Of a stretch of DNA of 61,774 bases, positions 15,685 through 24,050 are shown in pieces. Position 1 is the stretch's first letter, and every line of letters starts with the position of its first letter. The notes beneath the pieces are model-generated. The model did not search any database. It was not told the DNA's origin and worked only from the letters and a program-made list of their open reading frames with translations. The stretch is from a virus. Where the stretch lies: positions 1-61,774 of IMG/VR virus record IMGVR_UViG_3300046530_000117, one strand, 5' to 3'. The translations under genes were made by a program, and so were the position numbers.

Positions 15685-17331
15685 ATGGCGAGCAACAAGA
15701 ACATGCCAGTGGTCCTGGAAAGCCCCAAGGGCGTCACGACCGAAAGCATGGGTAATGGTGGCGGACTTGAAGGCGCTTCGCGGACCACGCGGGATACCGC
15801 GCTGTGGACCCCGGCCATGGGTTCTCCCAACAGCATCATCAACCGAGGAAAGAAACTCGCCGACGCCCGTGGCCGGGACATGTTTAACAACGATGGCTAC
15901 ACGCACGGCGCGATAGCCACGTATAAGGACAGCATCGTCGGCGGGCAGTTCAAGCTCAACATCATCCCCAACCTGAGAGTGCTTCAGGCGGTCACGGGGG
16001 CGGCGTTCGACGAGGACTGGGCTATTGAGATGCAGCAGGTCGGGGAAGCCTTTTTCGAGGCCCTCGCCGAGAGCGAAGACAATTGGCTCGACGTGGCCGG
16101 GGTCCTGAACTTCACAGGTCTCGCCCGGTTGGCCGTGGCCAGCGACGCCATGACCGGGGAAATTCTCAGCCTAGGACACTGGCTGAACAAGGACAGGTCC
16201 CGCCCGATCAACACGGCGGTTCAACTCCTCGCGCCGAGCCGCCTGGAGAACGAATTCGGTATGCCGGACGGTGGCGGCTGGAGCCGGGGGGTTCGGGAGA
16301 ACAAGGCGGGCAAGCCGCTCGAATACTGCTTCCGGAATTTCTACGCGGGCGAAACCTCCGACGACTATAGCTGGACCAAGGTGGAAGCCCGCAAGCCGTG
16401 GGGCCGTCGCCAAGTCATCCACCTGTTCGACAAGAACGAGCCGGACCAGACGCGGGGGATCGCGGACATCGTCGCGGCCCTGAAGTCGCAACGGATGACC
16501 AAGCAGCTCGACGACCTCACGCTCCAGAACGCGGTCGTCAACGCCAGCGTAGCCTACTCGCTGGAATCGGAACTGCCGCCCGACGTTGTTTACGGGACGA
16601 TGGGGGCAGGCGGTGGCCCCGAGAACTTCCAAGCCGCCCTCTACACCTATCTCCAGATGATCGGAACTTACTTCGATCAGGCGAACAACGTGGCCGTTGA
16701 CGGGGTCATGGCTCCGGTCCTGCCGCCCGGCGTCAAGATGAACGCGCGCTCCCTGGCCACCCCCGGCGGCGTGTCTGGCGAATACGGCAACTCGCTGCTG
16801 CGGCACACGTGCGCCGCCCTCGGGATTTCGTTCGAGGAGTTCTCGCGCAACTACGCCGGGGTCAGCTACTCCGGCCTGAAGGGCGCGTTTGCCTCGACCG
16901 AACGGTCCATGAAGGCCCGCAAGAAGCGCGGCGCGGATCGCTTCGCCAACAACGTCTGGGCCTTGGTCCTGGAAGAGCTGATTGGCAAGGGATGGATTCC
17001 CCTGCCGCGTGGCGTGAGCCGCGAGGTCTTCTACGTCCCACTCGTCAAGGACGCCATCTGCCGGGCCGACTGGATCGGCGCTGGCCGGGGCCAGATCGAC
17101 GAGTACAAGGAAACCCAGGCCGCCGCCCTGCGGGTCGAAAAGGGTCTCTCGACGCGCCGTCAGGAGATCGCTCGTCTGGGCGGGGACTACCGCGAAACCT
17201 TCAAGCAACTCGCGCGCGAAAAGCAAGAGGCCGAAGACCTCGGCCTGGACTTCTCGGCCGTTGCCGCGAACGCGGCGAACGACCCCGAGGACAACGCCGA
17301 CGAGCCGAAAAACGGGAACAAGGACAAATGA
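15685..17331 (+). CDS. Portal protein (lambda gpB family)
   Basis: This 548-residue protein is a lambda-type portal. Characteristic parts are the early block SPNSIINRGKKLADARGRDMFNNDGYTHGAI, the central RQVIHLFDKNEPDQTRGI, and the later TCAALGISFEEFSRNYAGVSYSGLKGAF. It forms the dodecameric gate through which DNA enters. GGAC precedes ATG 15685. The C-terminus is acidic and flexible (DPEDNADEPKNGNKDK) and its stop overlaps the protease start (ATGA). A weak palindrome variant is at 16663. Confidence 0.93.
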   Translation: MASNKNMPVVLESPKGVTTESMGNGGGLEGASRTTRDTALWTPAMGSPNSIINRGKKLADARGRDMFNNDGYTHGAIATYKDSIVGGQFKLNIIPNLRVLQAVTGAAFDEDWAIEMQQVGEAFFEALAESEDNWLDVAGVLNFTGLARLAVASDAMTGEILSLGHWLNKDRSRPINTAVQLLAPSRLENEFGMPDGGGWSRGVRENKAGKPLEYCFRNFYAGETSDDYSWTKVEARKPWGRRQVIHLFDKNEPDQTRGIADIVAALKSQRMTKQLDDLTLQNAVVNASVAYSLESELPPDVVYGTMGAGGGPENFQAALYTYLQMIGTYFDQANNVAVDGVMAPVLPPGVKMNARSLATPGGVSGEYGNSLLRHTCAALGISFEEFSRNYAGVSYSGLKGAFASTERSMKARKKRGADRFANNVWALVLEELIGKGWIPLPRGVSREVFYVPLVKDAICRADWIGAGRGQIDEYKETQAAALRVEKGLSTRRQEIARLGGDYRETFKQLAREKQEAEDLGLDFSAVAANAANDPEDNADEPKNGNKDK

Positions 17332-18677
17332 GCCGTCAGATCGCCACGACCGCCCTCGGGCGGATGCACCAAGCCGAAGTGCTGATCCACCGGGCTCACG
17401 CGGATTCGGTCAGCGCCGATTTGTCGCAGCTCGCTCGCGTCACGGATTCCAGCCTGGAGGACGCTTCGGCCGAGCGTGACCACCTGAACATGATGGCCAC
17501 CTATGGCTATCGTGGCGCGCAGATGGAAAAGCCGTTTCCGTTCTCGAACGGCGTCGCCATCATCCCGGTCCACGGTACGCTGATCAACCGGTTCCACAGC
17601 TCGTGGGGTTATGTGACCGGCTACAATTACGTCCGGGCCATGCTCAACGCGGCGCTGGAAGACGATGACGTCGATCTGATCGTGTTCGATATCAACTCCT
17701 ACGGCGGCGAGGCGGCGGGCTGCTTCGAACTCGCGAACGAAATCCGTGAGGCCCGACTTCAGAAGTCACTTCTGGCCGTGGTCGATTCTAACTGCTGCTC
17801 GGCGGCCTACGCGATCGGCTCGGCCGCCGACAAGCTGGTGGTCACGCCCTCGGGCCAAGCCGGGTCCATCGGCGTCGTGTCCATGCACGTCGATCAGAGC
17901 AAGTGGCTCAAGGACATCGGCATCGTAGTAACGATCATCGCCGAGGGCGAGCACAAAGCAGACGGTAACCCGTTTGAGCCGCTCCCGGATGACGTGAAGG
18001 CGGAAATGCGCGCCTCCGTCAAGAAAAGGTATGGCGAGTTTATTGCTCTCGTGCTTAAGAATAGGACTTCTCTGACGGAAGCTGCTATTCGTGAGATGCA
18101 ATCCCGGTGTTACCGCTCCGACGATGCTCTGGAACTCAAGCTTATCGACGCTGTCCAGAGCCCGACCGAGGCGGTGGCGAGTTTTCTAGCAGAGATGGGC
18201 GATGACGAAGCCCCTGAAGAGGAAGATGAAAACATGAGCACCACCCCCGCTCCGGTTGAAGGCGCGACCTTCACCCAGGCCCAAGTCGATCAGGCGAAGG
18301 CCGAAGCCGCGACCGCCGAGAAGACCCGCATCACGGGCATCCTCGGCTCCGACGAAGCCAAGGCCAACATGACCCTGGCCAATCACCTCGCCGCCAACAC
18401 GACCATGTCGGTCGATGACGCCAAGGCCACCCTGAAGGCCGCCGGTCCGGCGCAAGCCGCTGCGGCCCCGGCCGCGACCACGGCGACCGGCACGGAAGCT
18501 ACTTCCGGCACGGCGGCTACGGCGGCGACCGGCCAAGGCGCTTTCGTCGCGGCCATGGACGCCAGCGGCAACCCGGACGTCACCGCCAACGGCGGCAAGA
18601 CGGACGAGGAACAGCGTCCCGGCGGTCGCGGTCGGCAAGCCATGACCCTCCTGACCGGCGGCAAGAAGCGCGCCTAG
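17328..18677 (+). CDS. S49-family head maturation protease with fused scaffold (gpC/Nu3-like)
   Basis: This 449-residue protein is a ClpP-fold S49 peptidase like lambda gpC. Motifs: VAIIPVHGTL, IVFDINSYGGEAAG, the nucleophile region DSNCCSAAYAIG with probable S158, and GEHKADGNPF with probable K210, the Ser-Lys dyad of this group. Residues from about 303 are low-complexity Ala/Thr/Gln-rich, as expected for a scaffold. ATG 17328 overlaps the portal stop and has AAGGA upstream. The palindromes at 17761 (KSLLAV) and 18494 (TEATSG) are in frame. Confidence 0.9.
   Translation: MSRQIATTALGRMHQAEVLIHRAHADSVSADLSQLARVTDSSLEDASAERDHLNMMATYGYRGAQMEKPFPFSNGVAIIPVHGTLINRFHSSWGYVTGYNYVRAMLNAALEDDDVDLIVFDINSYGGEAAGCFELANEIREARLQKSLLAVVDSNCCSAAYAIGSAADKLVVTPSGQAGSIGVVSMHVDQSKWLKDIGIVVTIIAEGEHKADGNPFEPLPDDVKAEMRASVKKRYGEFIALVLKNRTSLTEAAIREMQSRCYRSDDALELKLIDAVQSPTEAVASFLAEMGDDEAPEEEDENMSTTPAPVEGATFTQAQVDQAKAEAATAEKTRITGILGSDEAKANMTLANHLAANTTMSVDDAKATLKAAGPAQAAAAPAATTATGTEATSGTAATAATGQGAFVAAMDASGNPDVTANGGKTDEEQRPGGRGRQAMTLLTGGKKRA
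18234..18677 (+). CDS. Probable internal-start scaffold protein (Nu3-like), nested in the protease gene
   Basis: An in-frame ATG at 18234 is preceded by GAGGAAGATGAAAAC, a fair ribosome site, exactly where the protease domain ends and the scaffold-like tail begins. It would give a 147-residue Ala-rich protein, the arrangement known for Nu3 within lambda C. Predicted from the ribosome site and the domain border only. Confidence 0.6.
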   Translation: MSTTPAPVEGATFTQAQVDQAKAEAATAEKTRITGILGSDEAKANMTLANHLAANTTMSVDDAKATLKAAGPAQAAAAPAATTATGTEATSGTAATAATGQGAFVAAMDASGNPDVTANGGKTDEEQRPGGRGRQAMTLLTGGKKRA

Positions 18678-18744
18678 CAAGCGTCGCCCGTCTCTGCTAT
18701 CTTCTCCGCAACGCCCTTAGCGGCAAGCCAAGAAAGGACAGCCA

Positions 18745-19446
18745 ATGGCTGTTAACCCCATCTATCCTGGGATGCTCGCCGAGGGCATCACCTCCATCGA
18801 CATCCCGATCGCCGCTGACCTCATGGCGCAATCGGGTCCCGTCGTCGATGACCAAGGCACGGCGGGCGGCGTCGATCTGGCGCAGTTCACCCTGGTCGGC
18901 CTGAACGCCCAAGACCAGATGGTCGCCCTGGCCGCTGGCTACGCCACCGGTACGTTGACCTTCAGCGCCAACCCGGCCGCCGACGACACCGTCACCATCG
19001 GCGGTACGGCCATCACCTACAAGGCGTCCGGCGCGGCCGGTTCGCAGATCAACATCGGCGCGACGAAGGAAGACACGGCCCAGGCCCTCGTCACCTACAT
19101 CACGGCGCATCCGTCGCTCGGCGTCGAGGCGTCGCGTTCCGGTGCGGTCGTGACCTTCACGGCGATCGAACGCGGCCTGTCCGGCAACTCGATCACCCTG
19201 GCCGAAAGCTCGACGGCGACCACGGTCTCCGGCGCGAATCTGACCGGCGGCGATCTCGACGGCGTCCCGGAGGCCACCCCCTACGGCGTGATCCTCCAGC
19301 CGCTCAAGGCCGGTCAGAAGGGGCCGGTGCGAACCACGGGCGTCTTCAACCACCTGATGGTCATCTTCCCGGCAGGGGTCAACACCCTCGGCGAGAAGAA
19401 GTCCCTCCTGGCGGGCTCCACCCTCGGCGTGCGGCATCTGCCTTAA
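18745..19446 (+). CDS. Head decoration protein (gpD-like) with Ig-like insert
   Basis: This 233-residue protein is about twice the size of lambda gpD. Residues 1-65 and 170-233 look like gpD (IAADLMAQSGPVVDDQGTA at the front, YGVILQPLKAGQKGP and NTLGEKKSLLAGSTLGVRHL at the end). Between them, about residues 67-169, sits a domain of the kind seen in tail-sheath and other virion proteins: TGTLTFSANPAADDTVTIGG, a central helix with TAQALVTYI, and GLSGNSITLAES. The insert would project from the capsid surface. AAAGGA precedes ATG 18745. Confidence 0.85.
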   Translation: MAVNPIYPGMLAEGITSIDIPIAADLMAQSGPVVDDQGTAGGVDLAQFTLVGLNAQDQMVALAAGYATGTLTFSANPAADDTVTIGGTAITYKASGAAGSQINIGATKEDTAQALVTYITAHPSLGVEASRSGAVVTFTAIERGLSGNSITLAESSTATTVSGANLTGGDLDGVPEATPYGVILQPLKAGQKGPVRTTGVFNHLMVIFPAGVNTLGEKKSLLAGSTLGVRHLP

Positions 19447-19490
19447 CCCGAGCCCCTGGCATCAACATCTAACAAGAAGGACACGACCGG

Positions 19491-20564
19491 ATGCCCGAGA
19501 TTTGGGACACCGCAGACCTCATGGAGGTCACCTACCCCGACCAGGACGCCCCGCCGGACGGCTGGTGGCTGAACCGCTACTACCAGCGGCAATACGCCTC
19601 GACGCGTCGGAAAATCTACTTCGACGAGATCGGCGAGCGCGATCGTCGCCTGGCCCCGTTCGTCGCGCCCAACGCGATGGGCCGTGTCATGCGGTCGCGC
19701 GGTTCGACCGTGGCGAGCTTTGCGCCCGCCTACGTCAAGCCGAAGCACGAGGTGGACCCGTCGAAGGCGCTGACGCGTCGCCCTGGTGAACCCCTGGCCG
19801 GGATCGGCAACGGTACGCTGACGCCGGACCAGCGGTACGACGCCGCCGTCGCCGACAACCTGCGCAGCGAGCGCGAGATGATCGAACGTCGCTGGGACTG
19901 GATGGCCTGCCAAGCCACCGTCTACGGCGAAGTCGTCATCCGTGGTGAGGACTACCCCGAGGTCACTGTCGGCTTCAACCGGGACCCCTCGCTGGAGTAC
20001 ACGCCGACCGGCGGCGCGGTCTGGAGCAATCCGTCCGCCGATGTGCTGGGTCAGATCGCGGTGGCCCGCCTGAACGCGTTCAAGCGCGGTCGCGCGGCGG
20101 TCAACGACGTCGTCATGGGCCTCGACGCCCTTGGCGGCTTCATGGCCAACACCAAGGTCCAAGACCTGCTGAAGACCGACGTGAAGGGCGCGGAGCAAAC
20201 CGTGCTCGACCGGACCGGCGTCGCCGTGATCTCCGGCGCGCAGTTCATCGGTACGATCGGCGGCCCGGCGGCCGGTGGTGCGCCGATCAACATCTGGGCC
20301 TACTCGAACGACTACGAGGACCCGGAAGACGGCGAGATGCACGACTTCATGGACGCCGGTGACGTCGCCCTGATCGGTACGGGTCTCGGCGGCGTTCGGG
20401 CCTTCGGGGCGATCATGGACAAGAAGGCTCGCCTTCAAGCCCTGCCGATCTTCCCGAAGATGTGGGAAGACGAGGACCCGTCCGCCACCTGGACGATGTC
20501 GCAGTCGGCTCCGCTGATGGTCCCGACCAACGCCAACAACACGGCGTTGATCCACGCCCTGTAG
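19491..20564 (+). CDS. Major capsid protein (lambda gpE family)
   Basis: This 357-residue protein has the length and place of gpE-type capsids, right after the decoration gene and before a strong terminator. Recognisable pieces are KIYFDEIGERDRRLAPFV near residue 45, FAPAYVKPKHEVDP, and IWAYSNDYEDPEDGEMHDFM with RLQALPIFPKMWEDEDPSA at the end. AAGGACACGACCGG precedes ATG 19491. Confidence 0.93.
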   Translation: MPEIWDTADLMEVTYPDQDAPPDGWWLNRYYQRQYASTRRKIYFDEIGERDRRLAPFVAPNAMGRVMRSRGSTVASFAPAYVKPKHEVDPSKALTRRPGEPLAGIGNGTLTPDQRYDAAVADNLRSEREMIERRWDWMACQATVYGEVVIRGEDYPEVTVGFNRDPSLEYTPTGGAVWSNPSADVLGQIAVARLNAFKRGRAAVNDVVMGLDALGGFMANTKVQDLLKTDVKGAEQTVLDRTGVAVISGAQFIGTIGGPAAGGAPINIWAYSNDYEDPEDGEMHDFMDAGDVALIGTGLGGVRAFGAIMDKKARLQALPIFPKMWEDEDPSATWTMSQSAPLMVPTNANNTALIHAL

Positions 20565-20608
20565 TCGAGCACGCTATAACCCCCACTTTGCACGGGTGAG
20601 GGTCAGGA

Positions 20609-20638
20609 GGGCCACCGAGGAGACTCGGTGGCCCTTTT
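20609..20638 (+). terminator. Strong intrinsic terminator after the capsid gene
   Basis: An 11-bp perfect stem, GGGCCACCGAG 20609-20619 with CTCGGTGGCCC 20624-20634, closes a GAGA tetraloop and is followed by TTTT. It insulates the highly expressed capsid genes from the connector block. Confidence 0.9.
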
Positions 20639-20691
20639 AGTAGGAGGACCAGATTCGGCTTCCGAAGAGACTTTCAGAAGGAACTTCCAAA

Positions 20692-20976
20692 ATGGCGCAA
20701 GACGACAAGAACACCCGGAAGGTGCTGAAGTCGGTCCTGGTTCACCGGGACGACAAGCCCCTCTATCCTCCGATCGGGAAGAAGTTCACCTTCACCGACG
20801 CCGAGCTGAAGGACATCGCCGACCTGAACCCCTCGGCGCTGCAAGCGCCCTCGGCCGAGGAGACCGACGACGAAGTCTTCGTCCCGACCGAGGACACCCC
20901 GGTCAAGCCGCCGAAGGGCGGCAACAAGCCCGCTCCGACTCCGGCCCCGGCCGCCAAAGACGACGACGATCTGTAG
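20692..20976 (+). CDS. Small Pro/Ala-rich acidic protein, gpFI position
   Basis: This 94-residue protein follows the capsid gene where lambda has the packaging accessory FI. It has a short folded front (VLKSVLVHRDDKPLYPPIGKK, FTFTDAELKDIADLNPSALQ) and a flexible Pro/Ala/Lys tail ending KDDDDL. Function by position only. A weaker palindrome relative (20676-20688) stands just before ATG 20692, giving AGAAGGA as ribosome site. Confidence 0.65.
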   Translation: MAQDDKNTRKVLKSVLVHRDDKPLYPPIGKKFTFTDAELKDIADLNPSALQAPSAEETDDEVFVPTEDTPVKPPKGGNKPAPTPAPAAKDDDDL

Positions 20977-20979
20977 GCC

Positions 20980-21351
20980 ATGAACGGCATCGCCGATCAT
21001 AAGCTGAAGGCCCGCCAAGCTATCCACGATAGCTTGGCGGTTCCCGCTAAATACGAGCAGGCCTCGACGTCGATCGCTGACGATCCGCTTGGCCTTCGGT
21101 TCACCGTGCGTTGGCACAACAGGCTTCAGAAGATCGGACAGCTTGAAGGCGGGTTCGATGCGCAGATAATCGATGGGATCGACCGTCTGGTCTTCAACGA
21201 CCCTCAACTGGCCGCCCTAGAACTTCAACTCCGCCGTGGCGGTCTGGTGACGGTCGCGGCGCTCGGGAACGCGATTTTTGAGCTGGACTCCGAAGAGCCC
21301 ATGGACGGCCCGATCAACCGCTACTGGATGGTAGCCCGTGTACGAGACTGA
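20980..21351 (+). CDS. Head-tail connector, gpFII-like
   Basis: This 123-residue protein has the layout of gpFII-type connectors: a helix-rich front with HDSLAVPAKYEQAS, a segment giving LRFTVRWHNR, and the C-terminal FNDPQLAALELQLRRGGLVTVAALGNAIFELDSEEPMDGPINRYWMVARV. The latter is close in pattern to the phage attachment family. It overlaps the gpZ-like gene by 14 bases. Confidence 0.75.
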   Translation: MNGIADHKLKARQAIHDSLAVPAKYEQASTSIADDPLGLRFTVRWHNRLQKIGQLEGGFDAQIIDGIDRLVFNDPQLAALELQLRRGGLVTVAALGNAIFELDSEEPMDGPINRYWMVARVRD

Positions 21352-21949
21352 CACCGTCGCTCTGGAGAGGGCCTTCGCCACGTTCACGGGCGAGCTGTCG
21401 GAGACGGTCAAGACCTGCGCGCGGATCGCGATCAATCAAGGCGTCGAACGCGGGGCGATGAAGCTCTGGCGCTCGGACATGGAAGAGCAAGTCGCTTTCC
21501 CGACGAACTACCTGAAAGACCCCCGGCGGCTCAATCTGGCGAAGAAGGCCAGCAACACGGACCTGGAGGCGGTTGTCGTGGCGCGGGAGCGCCCCACCAG
21601 CCTAGCCCGCTTCGCTACCAGCGGCTCGCCTCTGGGAAACCGCACGGGGGGCCTAAACGTCCGCGTGAAGCCCGGTGGCGCACGCAGGATGCCAGGGGCC
21701 TTCCTGATGCGTCTGAGGGCCGGGGCGAGCCTGACGGCGGACAACTACAACATCGGCCTCGCGGTTCGCCTCAAGCCGGGCCAGACGCTCAACAAGACTA
21801 AGTCGGTCCAACTGGACCACAATCTGCATCTGCTATACGGCCCTTCGGTCGATCAGGTGTTCCGGACCGTCGCGGACGAAGATTCCGAACAGGTGGCCGA
21901 TATCGTCGAGACCGAGTTCTGGCGGCAGTTCGATCTAAGGGAGAAATGA
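21338..21949 (+). CDS. Minor tail protein Z-like (tail completion)
   Basis: This 203-residue protein follows gpFII as gpZ does in lambda and has the same basic, helical front and a late LTADNYNIGLAVRLKPGQTL block. The start is GTG 21338, inside the gpFII-like gene. gpZ is needed for joining tails to heads. Assignment is by position plus moderate resemblance. Confidence 0.65.
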   Translation: MYETDTVALERAFATFTGELSETVKTCARIAINQGVERGAMKLWRSDMEEQVAFPTNYLKDPRRLNLAKKASNTDLEAVVVARERPTSLARFATSGSPLGNRTGGLNVRVKPGGARRMPGAFLMRLRAGASLTADNYNIGLAVRLKPGQTLNKTKSVQLDHNLHLLYGPSVDQVFRTVADEDSEQVADIVETEFWRQFDLREK

Positions 21950-21950
21950 C

Positions 21951-22499
21951 ATGGCCTTGATCCCCAAACAGCTCGCCATCCTGAACCATATCGTTGCGCA
22001 CCTGGAAGGCATAAACCCCGACAACATCGACCCGGCGACGAACCTGCCGTACGAGATGGACCTGCGGGGCAGCGTCTACCTTGGCCGGACAACCCTCGGG
22101 GCCGACGTGAACCTTCCGGCCCTGGCGATCAACGAGCCGCCGGTTCCCGCCGATTCCGTCTTCGCTGACGACGGCAATGTGAAGCAGGTCGGCAAATGGC
22201 GGAACTTACTTCAGGGTTTCGCCGAGAAGGATATGGAGAACCCATCGGTCCCCGGCTACAAGCTGAAGGCGATCGTCGAACAACGCCTGTCCCGGATGGT
22301 TCAGAAGACCAACGGCAAGCCGACCTTTCCACAGGAGCACCTTCCTGCTAGGTTCGGGGTCCAGGCCCTCAAGGTTCATCAGGGTGTCGTTCGGGGGCCA
22401 GACGAGAAAGTCTCGTCCACGGGCTTCTTCTACATCCCCCTGACGCTGGACATGGCTACCGATATGACCAACCCCTATGTCGAGGAGACTACGGAATGA
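21951..22499 (+). CDS. Tail terminator / completion protein (by position)
   Basis: This 182-residue protein lies between the gpZ-like gene and the tail tube, where the tail terminator (gpU-like) is expected. No decisive motif; it is a mixed alpha/beta protein with LIPKQLAILNHIVAHLEG in front and FFYIPLTLDMATDMTNPY at the end. GGGAG precedes ATG 21951. It contains a weak palindrome variant at 22201. Confidence 0.6.
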   Translation: MALIPKQLAILNHIVAHLEGINPDNIDPATNLPYEMDLRGSVYLGRTTLGADVNLPALAINEPPVPADSVFADDGNVKQVGKWRNLLQGFAEKDMENPSVPGYKLKAIVEQRLSRMVQKTNGKPTFPQEHLPARFGVQALKVHQGVVRGPDEKVSSTGFFYIPLTLDMATDMTNPYVEETTE

Positions 22500-23269
22500 C
22501 TGACCAGAACCAAACGCTCGGCTCCGGCCGTCTTCTGCTCGACCGCTTCGCGGACGGGACGAAGACCGGGAGCGGCAACTTTCGCTATCTCGGCAACTCG
22601 CCGAACTTCGCCACCAACGCCACGGTCCAGACCCTCGAACACAAGGATACCGACCATGGTATCCGGTTCACGGACCTCAGCATCGACATCGATTCGACGG
22701 ACGGCGGCTCCTTCACCCTCGACGACATCAGCCGCGAAAACCTCGCGCTCATGTTCCGGGGCGAACTGCTCGACACGAGCGTCGCCAGCGCTACGGCCCA
22801 GACCCAGACCATCACGGTCAAGAAGGGCCAGTTCTACCAGATCGGCCAGTCCGCCGGAAACCCGCAGGGACTCGGCAACATCACCATCGCGACGATCAAG
22901 GTGGCCACGGTCACCATCGCCGCCGCCGGGAACTGGGACGCCGACCTGGATCGCGGCCTGCTCGAAATCCTGTCGACTTCGACGGACTTCGACGACGACG
23001 ATGAAGCGGTCATCACCTACTCTGTCGCTGCGCACACGGCGTCCCAGGTTGTCGGTCGCAACATGTCGATCTACGGCCACCTGAAGTTCGTGGCCGACAA
23101 CGCCATCGGCCAGAACCGTGACGGGGACTTCCCGTACGTGAAGATCACGCCGGACGGCGACTACAACCTGAAGGACGAGAGCTGGCAGACCATGGGCTTC
23201 AGCTTCACGGTCCTGAAGTTGAACAGCGTCACCGAGAAGGTCTACTGGAAGGACGTCAAGGCGGCCTAG
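22496..23269 (+). CDS. Major tail tube protein
   Basis: This 257-residue protein is followed by a terminator and the assembly chaperone genes, the usual place for the tail tube. It is beta-rich, starting LGSGRLLLDRFADGTKTGSGNFRYLG and ending SFTVLKLNSVTEKVYWKDVKAA. A Thr/Ile/Ala-rich middle (about 95-165) may be an extra domain. GAGGAG precedes ATG 22496, which overlaps the previous stop. Confidence 0.8.
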   Translation: MTDQNQTLGSGRLLLDRFADGTKTGSGNFRYLGNSPNFATNATVQTLEHKDTDHGIRFTDLSIDIDSTDGGSFTLDDISRENLALMFRGELLDTSVASATAQTQTITVKKGQFYQIGQSAGNPQGLGNITIATIKVATVTIAAAGNWDADLDRGLLEILSTSTDFDDDDEAVITYSVAAHTASQVVGRNMSIYGHLKFVADNAIGQNRDGDFPYVKITPDGDYNLKDESWQTMGFSFTVLKLNSVTEKVYWKDVKAA

Positions 23270-23297
23270 CCTTCCGACGCCAAACGGTCTAGTCTTA

Positions 23298-23327
23298 GGG
23301 CGGCAACTTCCGGGTTGCCGCCCTTCG
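23298..23327 (+). terminator. Intrinsic terminator after the tail tube gene
   Basis: GGGCGGCAAC 23298-23307 pairs perfectly with GTTGCCGCCC 23314-23323 around TTCCGG, followed by TTCG. The loop resembles half a dispersed palindrome (CAACTTCC). Confidence 0.85.
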
Positions 23328-23343
23328 TATAACGGGAAAGAAC

Positions 23344-23853
23344 ATGGGAACGATTACGGAATACACACCCGATCGGGAGCTAGTACCCCTTAAGAACAAG
23401 AAGGCCGACTACAGCTTTCACGTCCGGGGCCTGACCTTCGTAGACGTGTCTACGCTGGTGAACATGCACCTGAATGACGTCGAGGCGGCTTACGCGCTCT
23501 ACGAGCGGGCCTCGACCGCCATCATGTCGGACATGGGCTACGAGACCCTCGCGATGACGCTGGTCCAAGGAGCCCCTGGTCTGACGGCGGAAGTTATTTC
23601 CATGGCCGCCGATGACCTCGACAACGCTCAGCAGTACGCCAAGCTTCCGTTCTCGGTCACGGTTCTTGCCGTTGAGAAGATCGCCCGCCTGACCTTGCAG
23701 GATGCGGGTGGCCTAAAAAACCTCGCAGCGATGGTGGAAAAAGCCAAGGCGCAAGCCGAAGCCGTCCGGAACGCCCAAAGCGGGGGGCAACCGCCACTGT
23801 CGCAAGATCAACCCCAGTCCAACGTTTCTTCTGGGACCTCCGAGAATCCGTAA
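23344..23853 (+). CDS. Tail assembly chaperone G
   Basis: This 169-residue protein occupies the gpG position between tail tube and tape measure. Its folded part ends around residue 146 (AKAQAEAVRNAQSGG) and the remainder is a low-complexity tail. A minus-one frameshift near the end would join it to the open frame at 23859-24050, giving a G-T fusion as in lambda. A palindrome at 23589-23601 reads EVISM. Confidence 0.82.
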   Translation: MGTITEYTPDRELVPLKNKKADYSFHVRGLTFVDVSTLVNMHLNDVEAAYALYERASTAIMSDMGYETLAMTLVQGAPGLTAEVISMAADDLDNAQQYAKLPFSVTVLAVEKIARLTLQDAGGLKNLAAMVEKAKAQAEAVRNAQSGGQPPLSQDQPQSNVSSGTSENP

Positions 23854-24050
23854 GCCTGTTGCTCGACGCGGGCCACGCGCACGCGAGGAGCTACCCTGTC
23901 GCGGTGGCGTGGGCCGAGTCTGACATTGTCCGGCGACGCCGTAACCAAGTCATCGCGACCGAGGCTACGCTGATCCACTCCGCGATGGCGGACATGATCG
24001 GCGGCAAGGGGAAGTTCGAGAAAAACATCGAGAGATTGAACCATGGCTGA
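23782..24050 (+). CDS. T part of the frameshifted G-T tail chaperone
   Basis: The minus-one frame relative to G is open from before 23700 to a stop at 24050. It makes protein-like sequence from about 23788 (QRFFWDLRESVSLLLDAGHA, SYPVAVAWAESDIVRRRR). A run GGG GGG in frame at 23782-23787 (codons 147-148 of G) is the likelier slip point, since codon bias favours the G frame up to it. A textbook A AAA AAC heptamer at 23715-23721 (codons 124-126) is the alternative. The start given here is the proposed slip site, not an initiation codon. The T end overlaps the tape measure start. Confidence 0.7.

Noticed and set aside
19443-20555. 370-codon minus-strand frame opposite the capsid gene
   Set aside because: Shadow of the high-GC capsid gene; similar long antisense frames occur opposite 49478-50542 and others.
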